DNA of 64,000 bases from Peptoclostridium litorale DSM 5388 (GTDB lineage: Bacteria > Bacillota > Clostridia > Peptostreptococcales > Peptostreptococcaceae): the NCBI RefSeq assembly GCF_900141635.1, contig NZ_FSRH01000001.1, positions 248,001 to 312,000 of the forward strand, read 5' to 3'. The notes under the pieces were generated by a model. That model had not been told where the DNA came from, ran no database searches, and saw only the letters and a list, made by a program, of their open reading frames with translations. Of this stretch, positions 45,522 through 54,639 are shown piece after piece. The translations under genes were made by a program, and so were the position numbers. Position 1 is the stretch's first letter. Each line of letters begins with the position of its first letter.

Positions 45522-46262
45522 TTATTTTGCCTCCCTCTTTTTAAATTCACCCAGTGGGTAGTATGGAATAAGCTCTTTTTCAACTCTTTCCATAGCCTTT
45601 AGAGCTGTCATTCCCCAGTTTGTAGGGCACGGAGAAAGTATTTCAACAACCGAATATCCTTCGCCGTTTATTTGGGCTTCAAGTGCGTTTTTGATATATC
45701 CCTTTACCTTTTTTATGTTTACAGGAGTGTTAACTGCGCCTCTTGCAGCATACGCAGCATCAAACTGGTCCGCAACAAGTTCAGGGAACTTTATAGGATT
45801 ACCAGTCACAGAGCAGTCTCTTCCCTTAGGCGAAGTAGTAGTCTTTTGACCAGGCATAGTAGTGTTACTCATCTGTCCGCCTGTCATTCCGTAGTTTGTA
45901 TTGTTGACAGTAATAACTGTGAAATTTTCATTTCTGTATGCAGCACTTGTAGTCTCCGCAAGTCCTATGCTGTATGCATCCCCGTCTCCCTGGTATGCAA
46001 TTACAACATTGTCAGGAGAAACCCTCTTCATACCCGTGCAAACCGCTCCCGCACGGCCGTGAAGGCAGTGAAGCCTGTCTGTTTCAAGCACTCCACCAAG
46101 AAGACTTGAGCATCCAACTCCCAATCCGAATATTATGTTCTTGTCCTGTCCAAGTTCTTCAAGGCATTCCGTTATAAGTCTTATAACGATACCATGTCCG
46201 CAACCCGGGCAGAAAGATGAAGTTTTTTCAGCTATTTCTGGAATTTTCATTGCTTTAGCCAT
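45522..46262 (-). CDS. vorB: 2-oxoacid:ferredoxin oxidoreductase beta subunit (TPP-binding)
   Basis: A 246-residue subunit. FCPGCGHG near residue 17 starts the Fe-S/TPP domain, and GDGDAYSIGL followed by NNTNYGMTGGQMS is the Mg-thiamine-diphosphate motif. AAGGAGG precedes the ATG. The length is typical of Vor/Kor beta subunits rather than pyruvate enzymes. Confidence 0.9.
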   Translation of the reverse strand: MAKAMKIPEIAEKTSSFCPGCGHGIVIRLITECLEELGQDKNIIFGLGVGCSSLLGGVLETDRLHCLHGRAGAVCTGMKRVSPDNVVIAYQGDGDAYSIGLAETTSAAYRNENFTVITVNNTNYGMTGGQMSNTTMPGQKTTTSPKGRDCSVTGNPIKFPELVADQFDAAYAARGAVNTPVNIKKVKGYIKNALEAQINGEGYSVVEILSPCPTNWGMTALKAMERVEKELIPYYPLGEFKKREAK

Positions 46263-46264
46263 AA

Positions 46265-47323
46265 TTAGTATACCTCCTTAATCTCGCCAGCTGCTATCTT
46301 GCCGAAATCAGCCTTTATAACCTTAACCGCCGGTATTCCATAAACATATGGCAGACAGTAAACTGGAACGTTCGCTTTCATCTGTTTTTTAACTGTAAGC
46401 GCAACGTCTTCTACCATCTGTCCAGTCGCATTTGCTTCAACAGTTATGAATCCTTTTACATCCGGGTTAACCTTCTCGAAAGCGTTTTCCGGGAACGGCC
46501 AAGCTGTTATAGGTCTTATGAATCCAACCTTATACCCTTCTTCTCTAAGCTGTTTTATTGCGCCCTTAGTAGATCTTCCTGGAAGTCCGTAAGATACGAA
46601 TACATAGTCTGCATCTTCAAGATTTCCATCTTCCCATCTCTGCTCGTTTGCCTTTATCGCATCGTGCTTTTCATTCATAAGCACGGCTTCCTTCATTGAA
46701 TCCCTGTCGAATATGCCGACTTTCTTGTATGAATACTTTCCGTCAAATCCCCAAGACTGTTTTTTAACCTCTTTGAAATCAGGCATATCGCAAGGCTCCA
46801 TCATCTGTCCAAGTGATCCTTCAGTCATAAGAGTTACAACTGTTCTGTATTTTTCAGCAAGGTCAAATGCAAGTGTAACTAGATCAACCGCTTCTTGTAT
46901 GCTGCTAGGACAAAGTACTATAGGTCTGTAATCTCCGTTACCTCCTCCTCTTGTCTCTCTAAGGTAGTCGCACTGAGCTGTGTACAGGGTTCCTATACCG
47001 TTCCCATATCTTACAACGTTTATTACAACAGCTGCAAGCTCCTCGTCATAAAGCTGAGTGATTCCCTCCTGCTTAAGACTTATTCCTGGTCCAGAAGATG
47101 CAGTGAAACTTCTAACACCACATGCCGCTCCGCCTATTACCATGTTTATTCCTGCAAGTTCACTTTCAGCTTGTACAAACGTTCCTCCAACTTCTTCCAT
47201 ACGCCAAGAAAGATATTCCATTATTTCTGTAGATGGAGTTATAGGGTAGCCTGCATATAGTCTGGCTCCTGCTCTTACAGCCGCTTCAGCTATGGCGTTG
47301 TTGCCTTTAATCATATCTCCCAT
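46265..47323 (-). CDS. vorA: 2-oxoacid:ferredoxin oxidoreductase alpha subunit
   Basis: A 352-residue alpha subunit with GNNAIAEAAVRAG, GYPITPSTEIMEYL and SFTASSGPGISLKQEG, all typical of this family. It carries the pyrimidine-binding domain of the thiamine site. The set of four subunits without fused domains is the VorDABC/KorDABC architecture. Given the ptb and buk partners, 2-oxoisovalerate or related branched-chain oxoacids are the likely substrates; 2-oxoglutarate cannot be excluded. Confidence 0.88.
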   Translation of the reverse strand: MGDMIKGNNAIAEAAVRAGARLYAGYPITPSTEIMEYLSWRMEEVGGTFVQAESELAGINMVIGGAACGVRSFTASSGPGISLKQEGITQLYDEELAAVVINVVRYGNGIGTLYTAQCDYLRETRGGGNGDYRPIVLCPSSIQEAVDLVTLAFDLAEKYRTVVTLMTEGSLGQMMEPCDMPDFKEVKKQSWGFDGKYSYKKVGIFDRDSMKEAVLMNEKHDAIKANEQRWEDGNLEDADYVFVSYGLPGRSTKGAIKQLREEGYKVGFIRPITAWPFPENAFEKVNPDVKGFITVEANATGQMVEDVALTVKKQMKANVPVYCLPYVYGIPAVKVIKADFGKIAAGEIKEVY

Positions 47324-47348
47324 ATCTTTATTTCCTCCTCGTCTATAA

Positions 47349-47549
47349 TTATTTTTCTAAAACTTCATATACTCCGTCTGGACACATAGTGTAGCAAATT
47401 CCACAGCCTATGCATTTTTCATGGTTAATCACAGCAGACTGGTATCCAAATTCATTGATCTCTTGTGAAAATGATATTGCTTCCTTTGGGCAGTTAGCAA
47501 AGCAAAGTTCACACTGTTTGCATCTTTTTGATTCCACTTTTACCTTCAT
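47349..47549 (-). CDS. vorD: 2-oxoacid:ferredoxin oxidoreductase ferredoxin-like delta subunit
   Basis: A 66-residue two-cluster ferredoxin with C-X2-C-X2-C-X3-CP motifs (CKQCELCFANCPK and CIGCGICYTMCPD). It passes electrons from the catalytic subunits to external ferredoxin. ATG 47549 follows GGAGG; a longer frame to 47585 has no ribosome site. It is the first gene of the operon. Confidence 0.9.
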   Translation of the reverse strand: MKVKVESKRCKQCELCFANCPKEAISFSQEINEFGYQSAVINHEKCIGCGICYTMCPDGVYEVLEK

Positions 47550-47620
47550 GACAATACCTCCATCCCTTATATGTATTATTTGCATTGATTTTGATTATCC
47601 TGAAGATACGCCTCCAGTTC

Positions 47621-47644
47621 GTTCTGTTCTTCGGAACAATGTTC
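47621..47644 (-). promoter_or_regulatory. Three-half-site operator upstream of vorDABC
   Basis: GTTC-TGTTCTTCG-GAAC-AAT-GTTC, located 19 bases after the -10 box of the vor promoter and 72 bases before vorD. An extra GTTC directly precedes it (47617-47620). Confidence 0.75.
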
Positions 47645-47662
47645 TATTTTTATTTTATAGTC

Positions 47663-47691
47663 ATTTTACACCCTGTACTGAATATAGTCAA
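47663..47691 (-). promoter_or_regulatory. Sigma-A promoter of vorDABC
   Basis: The minus strand shows TTGACT (47686-47691), a 17-base spacer and TAAAAT (47663-47668). No other element was seen between here and the 47819 hairpin. Confidence 0.78.
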
Positions 47692-47818
47692 TATTTAGAC
47701 AATATTTTTTTGCATAAACCTGTACCGCACTTCACTCTAACCATTTGCAAATACTGTGTTTAACTAAAAAATATTTATTTCAAAATATTCACCATATGAT
47801 TTTTACGTCCATTTACGC

Positions 47819-47870
47819 AAAAAAGACGGAGAAGGGAAAAATTATGTTTTTTCCCTTCTCCGTCTTTTTT
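47819..47870. terminator. Bidirectional terminator upstream of vor
   Basis: AAAAAGACGGAGAAGGGAAAA pairs with TTTTCCCTTCTCCGTCTTTTT in a stem of about 20 pairs with long A and T runs. It would end transcripts arriving from the 47959-50672 genes on the minus strand. Confidence 0.85.
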
Positions 47871-47958
47871 AATTCAGGATAATATTAATCTTTAACAATA
47901 GCTTTTTGCATAAAAATACAATTCGCCTCCATTCCAAACGGCTTGTATTCAGATGGCG

Positions 47959-48570
47959 TTACTTCTCTTGTTTCCAGCTTTCACTCCAGGGGTTGTCGCT
48001 TACATTTACAAGCCCACACAGGCTTAGTCCATTGGCATGGTCCAGTATCCACTTTCCGCTGTCGTCCTTTACAAAATACTCGGTTCTATTGTTTGTGGGC
48101 CCGCTTGTCTGTAGCTCCACCTTCACTACAAGCTCTTCAGTCTTCTTGCTATCCCTTTTTAGCAGCCTGTTCATGATGGTTTGCTTTTCTCTTATATACG
48201 CCTTTTTCACCCTGCTCCCCTCGGTGTATATGCTAGGTATGTACTCCTTGGCGTCCACATATATTTTTCCGTTTTTCTCGACGAACAGGTCTTCATAAAA
48301 GCCCCTTGCATTGCTATCGTCCATATGCCCTTCAAACATCTCTACAAAATCCTCTTCACACTTTATTCCGTCCGGAAGCTTCAGCAGGGCTTCATATTCT
48401 GAAAATGAAAGCTCCCTCACGAATTCCTCCAAAGGCCTGTAGGCCTCCTCCAAAGCCGCCCTTGCATGGTCTTTTTCAAAGTCGGTCTTTTCACTTATAT
48501 TTATGCTTGTGATTTCAATAAATATCATGAAGATTGCGGCCGCCCTTTTGATTGCCTCTTTCACATTCAC
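47959..48570 (-). CDS. Hypothetical protein, third gene of a radical SAM cluster
   Basis: A 203-residue protein I do not recognise. The start is GTG behind AAGGG. The first 25 residues include a hydrophobic stretch (AAAIFMIFIEITSI) that could be a weak signal or membrane anchor, then an acidic helical region, then a C-terminal part rich in beta-type segments with FVKDDSGKWILDHANG, reminiscent of small secreted domains. It follows the radical SAM gene by 18 bases, so it is probably co-transcribed. Confidence 0.6.
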   Translation of the reverse strand: MNVKEAIKRAAAIFMIFIEITSINISEKTDFEKDHARAALEEAYRPLEEFVRELSFSEYEALLKLPDGIKCEEDFVEMFEGHMDDSNARGFYEDLFVEKNGKIYVDAKEYIPSIYTEGSRVKKAYIREKQTIMNRLLKRDSKKTEELVVKVELQTSGPTNNRTEYFVKDDSGKWILDHANGLSLCGLVNVSDNPWSESWKQEK

Positions 48571-48588
48571 GCATAACCCTTCTTTCCA

Positions 48589-49884
48589 TCACAATGTCAT
48601 TTTAACCCTTTCAAATTCCTCCATGGTCTGCCTTATCCTCTTTGAAAGCCAATTTTCGTCAAATTCACTCTCATACAAGAACCTTGTCTCGTTTTCAAAC
48701 GTCCAGTCCTCATCGCTTATTCCAGACACCCTCTCGTAAAGCTTTGATCCTGGAAGAGGGTATGGTACGTTAAATGATATTTCATCAAGCCCTAGAGAAA
48801 GTGCGAATTCAAATGTCTTTTCTATTGTCTGAACAGTCTCTCCGGGATATCCCACTATGAAAAATCCCGAGCATTCAAGCCCGCTGTTTTTAAATGTATC
48901 CACTCCCGATATCACGTCTTTTGGGGTTATCTTCTTGTTCATAAGCCTAAGCACTTCGTCGCTTCCAGACTCTATTCCAAGGTATACCTTTTTGCATCCT
49001 GCCATTTTCATTAGCGCTGCAATGTCGCCCGTGACGCTGTCGACCCTTGAGAGGCAGCTCCATGAAATGCCAATATCCTCTCTTATAAGTCTTTTGCAAA
49101 ACATCTTGAGGAATCCCATATCGTATGTGAAAAGGTCATCTGCTATCCAAAGTGAATCGTATCCATATGAAATTATATCATAAATTTCCTCAAAAACCCT
49201 GTCGAGACTTCTGAATCTCACACAGCTTCCAAATATGGGCTTGGAGCAAAAATCGCATGAAAAAGGGCAGCCGTATGTCATCATTATAGAAGCGCTTTTT
49301 CTGCCGGTGCTCTCAAATGATACCTTCTGGTATTTCTCATGATCAAAACCAGATCGGTCTGGTATGGGACAGCTGTCTATTTCAATTTTTTCAAGGTGAA
49401 CGGGCTCTGATTCAAGTCCTGATCCTGAAAATATGCCGGGATATTCCTCCGGATCCATCGCCTCCATAAAGCCGGTCTTTTCAAAAGAGGCCATATAATC
49501 CGAGCAAAACTTCGTAAATGCAATCGTCGCCTCTCCCCTGAATACATAGTCAAATTTTTCAGCAAATCGCTGCGGGTAAAGCGTGGGCAGGGGCCCCCCA
49601 GCTATATAAATGCTGTCTGGCCTTTTTCCCCTGAGCCTTTTGAGTATATTCAAGGCATTTTCAGAAAGAGTTGTCATTACATATATTCCAGTTATTTGGG
49701 CGTCAAACTCAGCAGCCCTTTTTACAGCCTCATCAATGTCCAAAAAAGTACAGTCAAGCTTCATGACCTCAATGCCCATGCCCTTTAGTACCCCTGAAAG
49801 CATTGCTATACCAAGGGGCGGAAATAGCTGGTCTTTTTTTATTCCTGTGCTGAAATACGGGTATATCATGAGAACCTTTTTCAA
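48589..49884 (-). CDS. B12-binding-domain radical SAM protein (BchE/PhpK-like class)
   Basis: A 431-residue protein. Residues 1-150 form a cobalamin-binding-type Rossmann domain (PPLGIAMLSGVLKG, GIYVMTTLSENAL, IAGGPLPTLYP) without the DxHxxG base-off motif. Residues about 195-410 are a radical SAM barrel with the cluster cysteines in CPFSCDFC, then YLGIESGSDEVL and GYPGET. Such enzymes methylate unactivated carbons or rearrange lipids and cofactors; the substrate is unknown. The start is TTG, overlapping the upstream stop (TTGA), behind GGGAGG. Confidence 0.82.
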   Translation of the reverse strand: MKKVLMIYPYFSTGIKKDQLFPPLGIAMLSGVLKGMGIEVMKLDCTFLDIDEAVKRAAEFDAQITGIYVMTTLSENALNILKRLRGKRPDSIYIAGGPLPTLYPQRFAEKFDYVFRGEATIAFTKFCSDYMASFEKTGFMEAMDPEEYPGIFSGSGLESEPVHLEKIEIDSCPIPDRSGFDHEKYQKVSFESTGRKSASIMMTYGCPFSCDFCSKPIFGSCVRFRSLDRVFEEIYDIISYGYDSLWIADDLFTYDMGFLKMFCKRLIREDIGISWSCLSRVDSVTGDIAALMKMAGCKKVYLGIESGSDEVLRLMNKKITPKDVISGVDTFKNSGLECSGFFIVGYPGETVQTIEKTFEFALSLGLDEISFNVPYPLPGSKLYERVSGISDEDWTFENETRFLYESEFDENWLSKRIRQTMEEFERVKMTL

Positions 49885-50672
49885 TATGGATCATCCTCCC
49901 TTTTGAATTCTATTTTATACTCGTAGCCCTTTACCTCTCCATTTTCCGCCGCTAGCATGCTTTCAAACCCGGCCCAGTTGTATCCCTTCGCGACTTCCCT
50001 ACCCCAGTATAGGCTGCTTTTGACGCCTTTGGGGACATTTTTTTCAGACATTGTAAATGATATTCCCCTTTCAGGGCTGTAGAGGCGAGCCCCCTCCCTG
50101 AATCTTTGCCATCCCGAAGGCGGACTGCAGATAATACCTTCGTTTAATGCCCTACTGAATACTGACCCTCCAAGCTCGTTCATCACAAAAATTCTGGCAT
50201 TTTCGACATGCGAATTGCAGTTTATGCTCACCTGAACATCGTATTCTCCGATGACATATGCCACGCTTACATCTGCCCTGCTCCCTACCTTTTCAAATCC
50301 TGTCTGGATGTTGAATATCCGCCTTAAAAAGGCTCCAATTGCCAAAAATAAATTTTGTAGCTTTTCGCTTTTCATGTATATATTTGTGGTCAGGTATTCT
50401 AAAAACCTTGTCACCAGCCTGCTTTTTATCCCGAATATGCTCCTCGTGAGCATGCTGTCTATTCTACATGATACCTTTATAACATTTGAATCCATTTCGA
50501 TTTTTCCAATAGTCGAAAAATAAGTGTATCCACCAGATTGAAGGGCGCAAACCCCAATGCCCATGCCCTCATCCACAATCATATCCCCTTCATGATATGC
50601 CAATATGCCCCTTTGAAGGCCTTTTGACGCTCCTCTTCCAATGTACTCCTTTGACATTTCAAATCTAATCAT
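49881..50672 (-). CDS. Hypothetical protein coupled to the radical SAM gene
   Basis: A 263-residue protein of unknown family. It lacks clear signal or membrane segments, has many beta-type stretches, and includes ILAYHEGDMIVDEGMGIGVCALQSGG near the start. GAGGG precedes the ATG. The stop overlaps the TTG start of the radical SAM gene by four bases, so equal production is likely and it may be a partner or substrate-binding subunit. No function is proposed. Confidence 0.6.
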   Translation of the reverse strand: MIRFEMSKEYIGRGASKGLQRGILAYHEGDMIVDEGMGIGVCALQSGGYTYFSTIGKIEMDSNVIKVSCRIDSMLTRSIFGIKSRLVTRFLEYLTTNIYMKSEKLQNLFLAIGAFLRRIFNIQTGFEKVGSRADVSVAYVIGEYDVQVSINCNSHVENARIFVMNELGGSVFSRALNEGIICSPPSGWQRFREGARLYSPERGISFTMSEKNVPKGVKSSLYWGREVAKGYNWAGFESMLAAENGEVKGYEYKIEFKREDDPY

Positions 50673-50797
50673 ATGTCAGCCCTCTTCATGCTCATTATGA
50701 CTTTTTCATATTTTTCTCCCACATGTATAGTATCCATATACCCCCTGCTGCGATATATAAGACATAATTCCACAATTTGCAGTATAATCACTCAAAC

Positions 50798-50846
50798 GCA
50801 GATAGCCCGAAAGACATCAATAATTGATGTCTTTCGGGCTATCTGC
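50798..50846. terminator. Perfect 23-bp hairpin after the ABM gene
   Basis: GCAGATAGCCCGAAAGACATCAA and its exact complement are separated by three bases (TAA). It starts six bases after the ABM gene stop on the minus strand. There is no U-tract on either side, so it is either an atypical terminator or an mRNA-stabilising hairpin. Confidence 0.6.
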
Positions 50847-50851
50847 ATCTA

Positions 50852-51139
50852 CTATATCACCATTTTAAATATGTCAGCTTTTACATCCTGTGATGCATAT
50901 GACTTCAAAGCAGACACTAGTTCTTTATACCGGTCGGTCTGCCTGTACATTTCAAATGTATCCATGTCATTCCACACTTCCATTATTGTAAATGTATTTT
51001 TGCGCTCTATGCTCTCAAAAAGATTGCACGCCACATTCTCATCTTCCATGCCGTTTTCTGCCACAAGAATCCTGGCTTTTTGTCTGAAATCTTCAATGCA
51101 TTCGTCTTTTACCGAGAATTTTGCAGAAACATATATCAT
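50852..51139 (-). CDS. Antibiotic-biosynthesis-monooxygenase (ABM/YgiN-like) protein
   Basis: A 95-residue single-domain ABM protein with the pattern FRQKARILVAENGMEDENVACNLFES, then FTIMEVWNDMDTFEMYRQT and a C-terminal strand. Small ABM proteins act on quinols or related aromatics without cofactor, often as dimers; many are of unknown role. ATG 51139 is preferred because the ATG at 51145 abuts the GGGGGG ribosome site. It stands alone. Confidence 0.75.
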   Translation of the reverse strand: MIYVSAKFSVKDECIEDFRQKARILVAENGMEDENVACNLFESIERKNTFTIMEVWNDMDTFEMYRQTDRYKELVSALKSYASQDVKADIFKMVI

Positions 51140-51224
51140 ATCCATTCCCCCCGATTTATAGTCATTTCCGCTTCATTTGCCACAGTTCATAATTTATGGT
51201 TTCTTAAATAGGGCAGCTCCGCAG

Positions 51225-54140
51225 TTAACCGATTATCTCAGCGACAAAATTCCTATCATACAAGTTTTCTATCTCTTCAGGTGTTACAGGCCTGCTGAAA
51301 AGATATCCCTGTATATAGTCACACCTTCCCACTTTAAGCCTTTTATACTGCTCCACATCCTCTATCCCTTCCGCCGTAACAGTCAGATTCAGACTGTGTG
51401 CAAGCGATATTATGCTGTCCATGACCTTTATGGTGTCTATGGCGAGGAACTTGTCGTTAAGCGACTTGTCCAGCTTTATTTTGTCCACCGGTATGAAAGT
51501 CAGATAGCTTAATGATGAATATCCCGTTCCAAAATCGTCAAGGGCTATTTTGACTCCCAGCTCCTTGAGTTTGTTCAAAATGGCTATTGTCTCCTCTGTC
51601 CTTTCAAGAAGCACGCTTTCTGTTATCTCTATCTCAAGGCATTCGGGATCTACCCTGTACTCCTTAAGCAGTTTGTCCAGCTCATATATGTATTTTTCAT
51701 CATTCAGCTGCTTTGTGGATATGTTGATCGCCACGGTTTTATATCCTATGCCCTTTTCCCTCCACTTGGCCATCTGGCTTACAGCCTCCCTTGTAACCCA
51801 TTTGCCAATCTCCGTAATAAGACCCGTTTCCTCCGCAACCGGTATGAATACTGCAGGAGATATCCTGTGCTCCTTGAGCCTCAATAGAGCTTCATAGCCT
51901 TCTGAAATTCCGGTTTTCACGTTTATCTGGGGCTGGTACATAAGCTCGAAGCCTCCGCTGTCAAGCGCATTTCTGAGTATTTTTTCAACTTCTATTCTGT
52001 CCTTGAGTTCCTTGGTCATTTCCGTGTGGAAAAACTTGTATCCGTTTTTGCCTGAATTCTTCACCCTGTACATCGCCGTGTCCGCATTCATTATTAGCTT
52101 TTCGGCATCTTCACCGTCATCCGGATACATTGTGATTCCCATGCTGAAATTCATATATATCTCATTTCCATCTATGCAGAATTTTTCATTGAATACACTT
52201 ACTATATTCTCCACTTTTTGTTCAATTTTGGCGCGGCTGTCCTCATCTGACATGAGTATCAAGAACTCGTCTCCACCAAACCTTGATACAAATATGTCTT
52301 TACTCGCTATCTTCTTCAGCAGCTTTGATATCTTCTTTAGCACCATGTCTCCGTATGCATGTCCCAGAGTATCATTGATGCCTTTGAAATTGTCGAAATC
52401 CAGCAGCATAACCGCCCCGTCCTTGCCACTTTTGAGTTCTGCTTTAAGCCTGTTCATGAAGCTTCTCCTATTTGGAAGCTCCGTCAGATGGTCATGATAT
52501 GCAAGGTATTCTATGTACTCTTCCTTTTTCTTTATGCTTGTTATATCTATAATTATGCCGCTTATTATGTCCGGTTCTCCACTGGAACCGCTTATTTTCC
52601 TTCCTCTCACAAATACCCATTTAATTTGTCCGTACTTGTCTTTAACTCTCATTCGCCCATGCATTTCATCCGAAAAGCCATTTTTGCACTTTAAATACTC
52701 ATTTATAAAAACTGTCTTGTCCTCGTCCACAATAAGCTTTGAAAACAGTTCATAAATATCATCTTCTTCTAATACTTTTATCTGCGCAATATTTTGGAAT
52801 TCATCTGAAATAAAAAACCTGTCATCTTCCAGATTCACTTCCCAAACTGCGCTGTCTGTGCCCTCTATGGCAATTTCATATTTTTGCTTGAGCTGCTCAA
52901 GCTTTTTGTTGTAGTCCTGTATTTCATCATATTGTGCCCTTAGCTCTTCATCTGATGCAGTAAGCTGTTCAAGCGCCCCTGCAAGTTCTTCATTTGATGC
53001 AGTAAGTTCCTCCTTATTTTCCCTTAGCTGATGAAAATATGTATCGGCTTTTTGAAGTATTCCATTTATGGAGTATGCCAAACCTTCAAATGTATCACCT
53101 TTTATTATTGGAAGCCTGTATTTGACATTGTTTTCCATGTCTATTTTTCCTATGTAAATATCCAAAAGTTTTGCAGGCCTTATTATGTACTCGCTTTGGA
53201 CATATAAGAATATCACAAACATAAACGCCGCTATTATTACTGATATTGTAAAGTTCTTGTATATAGACGCATATACCTGCTCCATTGAAAATCCAATCAC
53301 TAGAACCCCTATGACCTTTTCATTTTCGTAAACAGGCTGAGCCATTTCAAATACATTGCCGCCTATTCTGTCATAATGCCACTCCGAAGCCATTGCCATG
53401 CCTCTTTTGACCTTGTCCAAATCCTTGTCACCGCTATAGCTCTTTCCTATGTCTTCAATGTCCGAATCCGCTAAAGTCTTAAGGTCGTTATCCAAAAACG
53501 ATGCATATACGATTTCGTTTTCAGATGCAAGGTTTTCAACAATATTTTGATAGCTAAACCTCTTTGTAAGGACTTCGGCATTTTTTGCAAGTATTCCGAT
53601 CTGCACAATTTCCCCATCGGAAGCTTTTACCGCTCCGTATTTTATGAGCCTTCCATATTTGGCGTCCGGCCTTATGTCTTCCATTATCTCCTTGTCTGGA
53701 CCATTCACGAAGTCATAAAGAGGGTGCCCTTCAACCGGCGTCCAGCCTATGTATCCTTGCAGAGTTGAATACAGTGTATTCCCATTTTTATCCATCAAAT
53801 GGAGTTCATCCACATTAACCCTCTTCGCCAAATCACTCATGAATTTGGAATTTAAGTTTTCCCTTTCTGATATCACCGTGTTGGCTGCAACCCTTATCCT
53901 CTTTTCAAGTTCCTCGTTGGCGGCATCGAGCGATGCATGATTATCCACAATGCGGCTTGCAACCTGCTTGGAAAGGTTATATCCGTCATTTTTCATCTGG
54001 TCTATCAAAAATCCCTTGCTCGTATAAAATGTGACCCCTCCAACACTTATTATTGCCATTAATGCCACTACAAGAGGCAGTACCACAAGCTTCAGCCGGT
54101 TTACGGCATTATTTTCACTGTTCAAATCTCTTCTGCTCAT
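51225..54140 (-). CDS. Membrane sensor with PAS, GGDEF and EAL domains
   Basis: A 971-residue cyclic-di-GMP protein. Order: membrane segment about 18-38, extracellular double-Cache domain to about 300, second membrane segment about 305-325, HAMP-like region, coiled coil about 375-430 (ASNEELAGALEQLTASDEELR), PAS about 425-545, GGDEF about 560-715 with RFGGDEF near 621, EAL about 730-965 with YEALLRL near 749 and DDFGTGYSSLSYL. Both catalytic motifs are intact, so it may make or degrade c-di-GMP depending on an external ligand. Confidence 0.92.
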   Translation of the reverse strand: MSRRDLNSENNAVNRLKLVVLPLVVALMAIISVGGVTFYTSKGFLIDQMKNDGYNLSKQVASRIVDNHASLDAANEELEKRIRVAANTVISERENLNSKFMSDLAKRVNVDELHLMDKNGNTLYSTLQGYIGWTPVEGHPLYDFVNGPDKEIMEDIRPDAKYGRLIKYGAVKASDGEIVQIGILAKNAEVLTKRFSYQNIVENLASENEIVYASFLDNDLKTLADSDIEDIGKSYSGDKDLDKVKRGMAMASEWHYDRIGGNVFEMAQPVYENEKVIGVLVIGFSMEQVYASIYKNFTISVIIAAFMFVIFLYVQSEYIIRPAKLLDIYIGKIDMENNVKYRLPIIKGDTFEGLAYSINGILQKADTYFHQLRENKEELTASNEELAGALEQLTASDEELRAQYDEIQDYNKKLEQLKQKYEIAIEGTDSAVWEVNLEDDRFFISDEFQNIAQIKVLEEDDIYELFSKLIVDEDKTVFINEYLKCKNGFSDEMHGRMRVKDKYGQIKWVFVRGRKISGSSGEPDIISGIIIDITSIKKKEEYIEYLAYHDHLTELPNRRSFMNRLKAELKSGKDGAVMLLDFDNFKGINDTLGHAYGDMVLKKISKLLKKIASKDIFVSRFGGDEFLILMSDEDSRAKIEQKVENIVSVFNEKFCIDGNEIYMNFSMGITMYPDDGEDAEKLIMNADTAMYRVKNSGKNGYKFFHTEMTKELKDRIEVEKILRNALDSGGFELMYQPQINVKTGISEGYEALLRLKEHRISPAVFIPVAEETGLITEIGKWVTREAVSQMAKWREKGIGYKTVAINISTKQLNDEKYIYELDKLLKEYRVDPECLEIEITESVLLERTEETIAILNKLKELGVKIALDDFGTGYSSLSYLTFIPVDKIKLDKSLNDKFLAIDTIKVMDSIISLAHSLNLTVTAEGIEDVEQYKRLKVGRCDYIQGYLFSRPVTPEEIENLYDRNFVAEIIG

Positions 54141-54639
54141 AAAACCCCCATTGCTACTAACTCATATTTTTTATTTATTCATCCACATACTTAAATAGTA
54201 CCATTAACGACTGTTTTAGAAAAGGCATTTGTCTCTACTGCTTTTTGTTTTCATTCATTCGACCTAAAAATCCATGCACCATATTTTACTATATATTTTA
54301 TCACCTGGCGCATATGTTTTAATACTATTTTACTGCAAATCAATGTGATTTTAAGGTCAATTGTTAATATTGTCCATTTGACAGATAGTTTCATATTCAA
54401 AATAAATACAATTGCCTCTTGAATAATATAATATTCGGTGCTATTATGTAATAAATTGAATTTTTTCTAATTACAAGGAAGCTATTTCTGAGTAAAAGGA
54501 AGCTACAACTAACATCCAGAATCTTGGTTTTTTCCGGGATTTATGGTTAATTTTTTAACGTTATGTCGGACTTTTTCCGGCTTTGCGTATTTCCTTTTTA
54601 GAAATACCTTCCGAAAATATTTTATTCGGAGGTTTTTTT
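54141..54639. other. AT-rich region upstream of hydG with a 21-bp-spaced direct repeat
   Basis: No gene is seen between the divergent GGDEF/EAL and hydG genes. The decamer AAGGAAGCTA occurs twice, at 54475-54484 and 54496-54505, 21 bases apart, about two helical turns, which is a plausible binding site. No clear riboswitch or terminator was recognised. Confidence 0.45.

Noticed and set aside
50798-50846. The perfect 23-bp hairpin as a mobile palindromic repeat
   Set aside because: It does not share ends with the 7631 and 13761 elements, and its position right after a stop codon fits a transcript-end structure.
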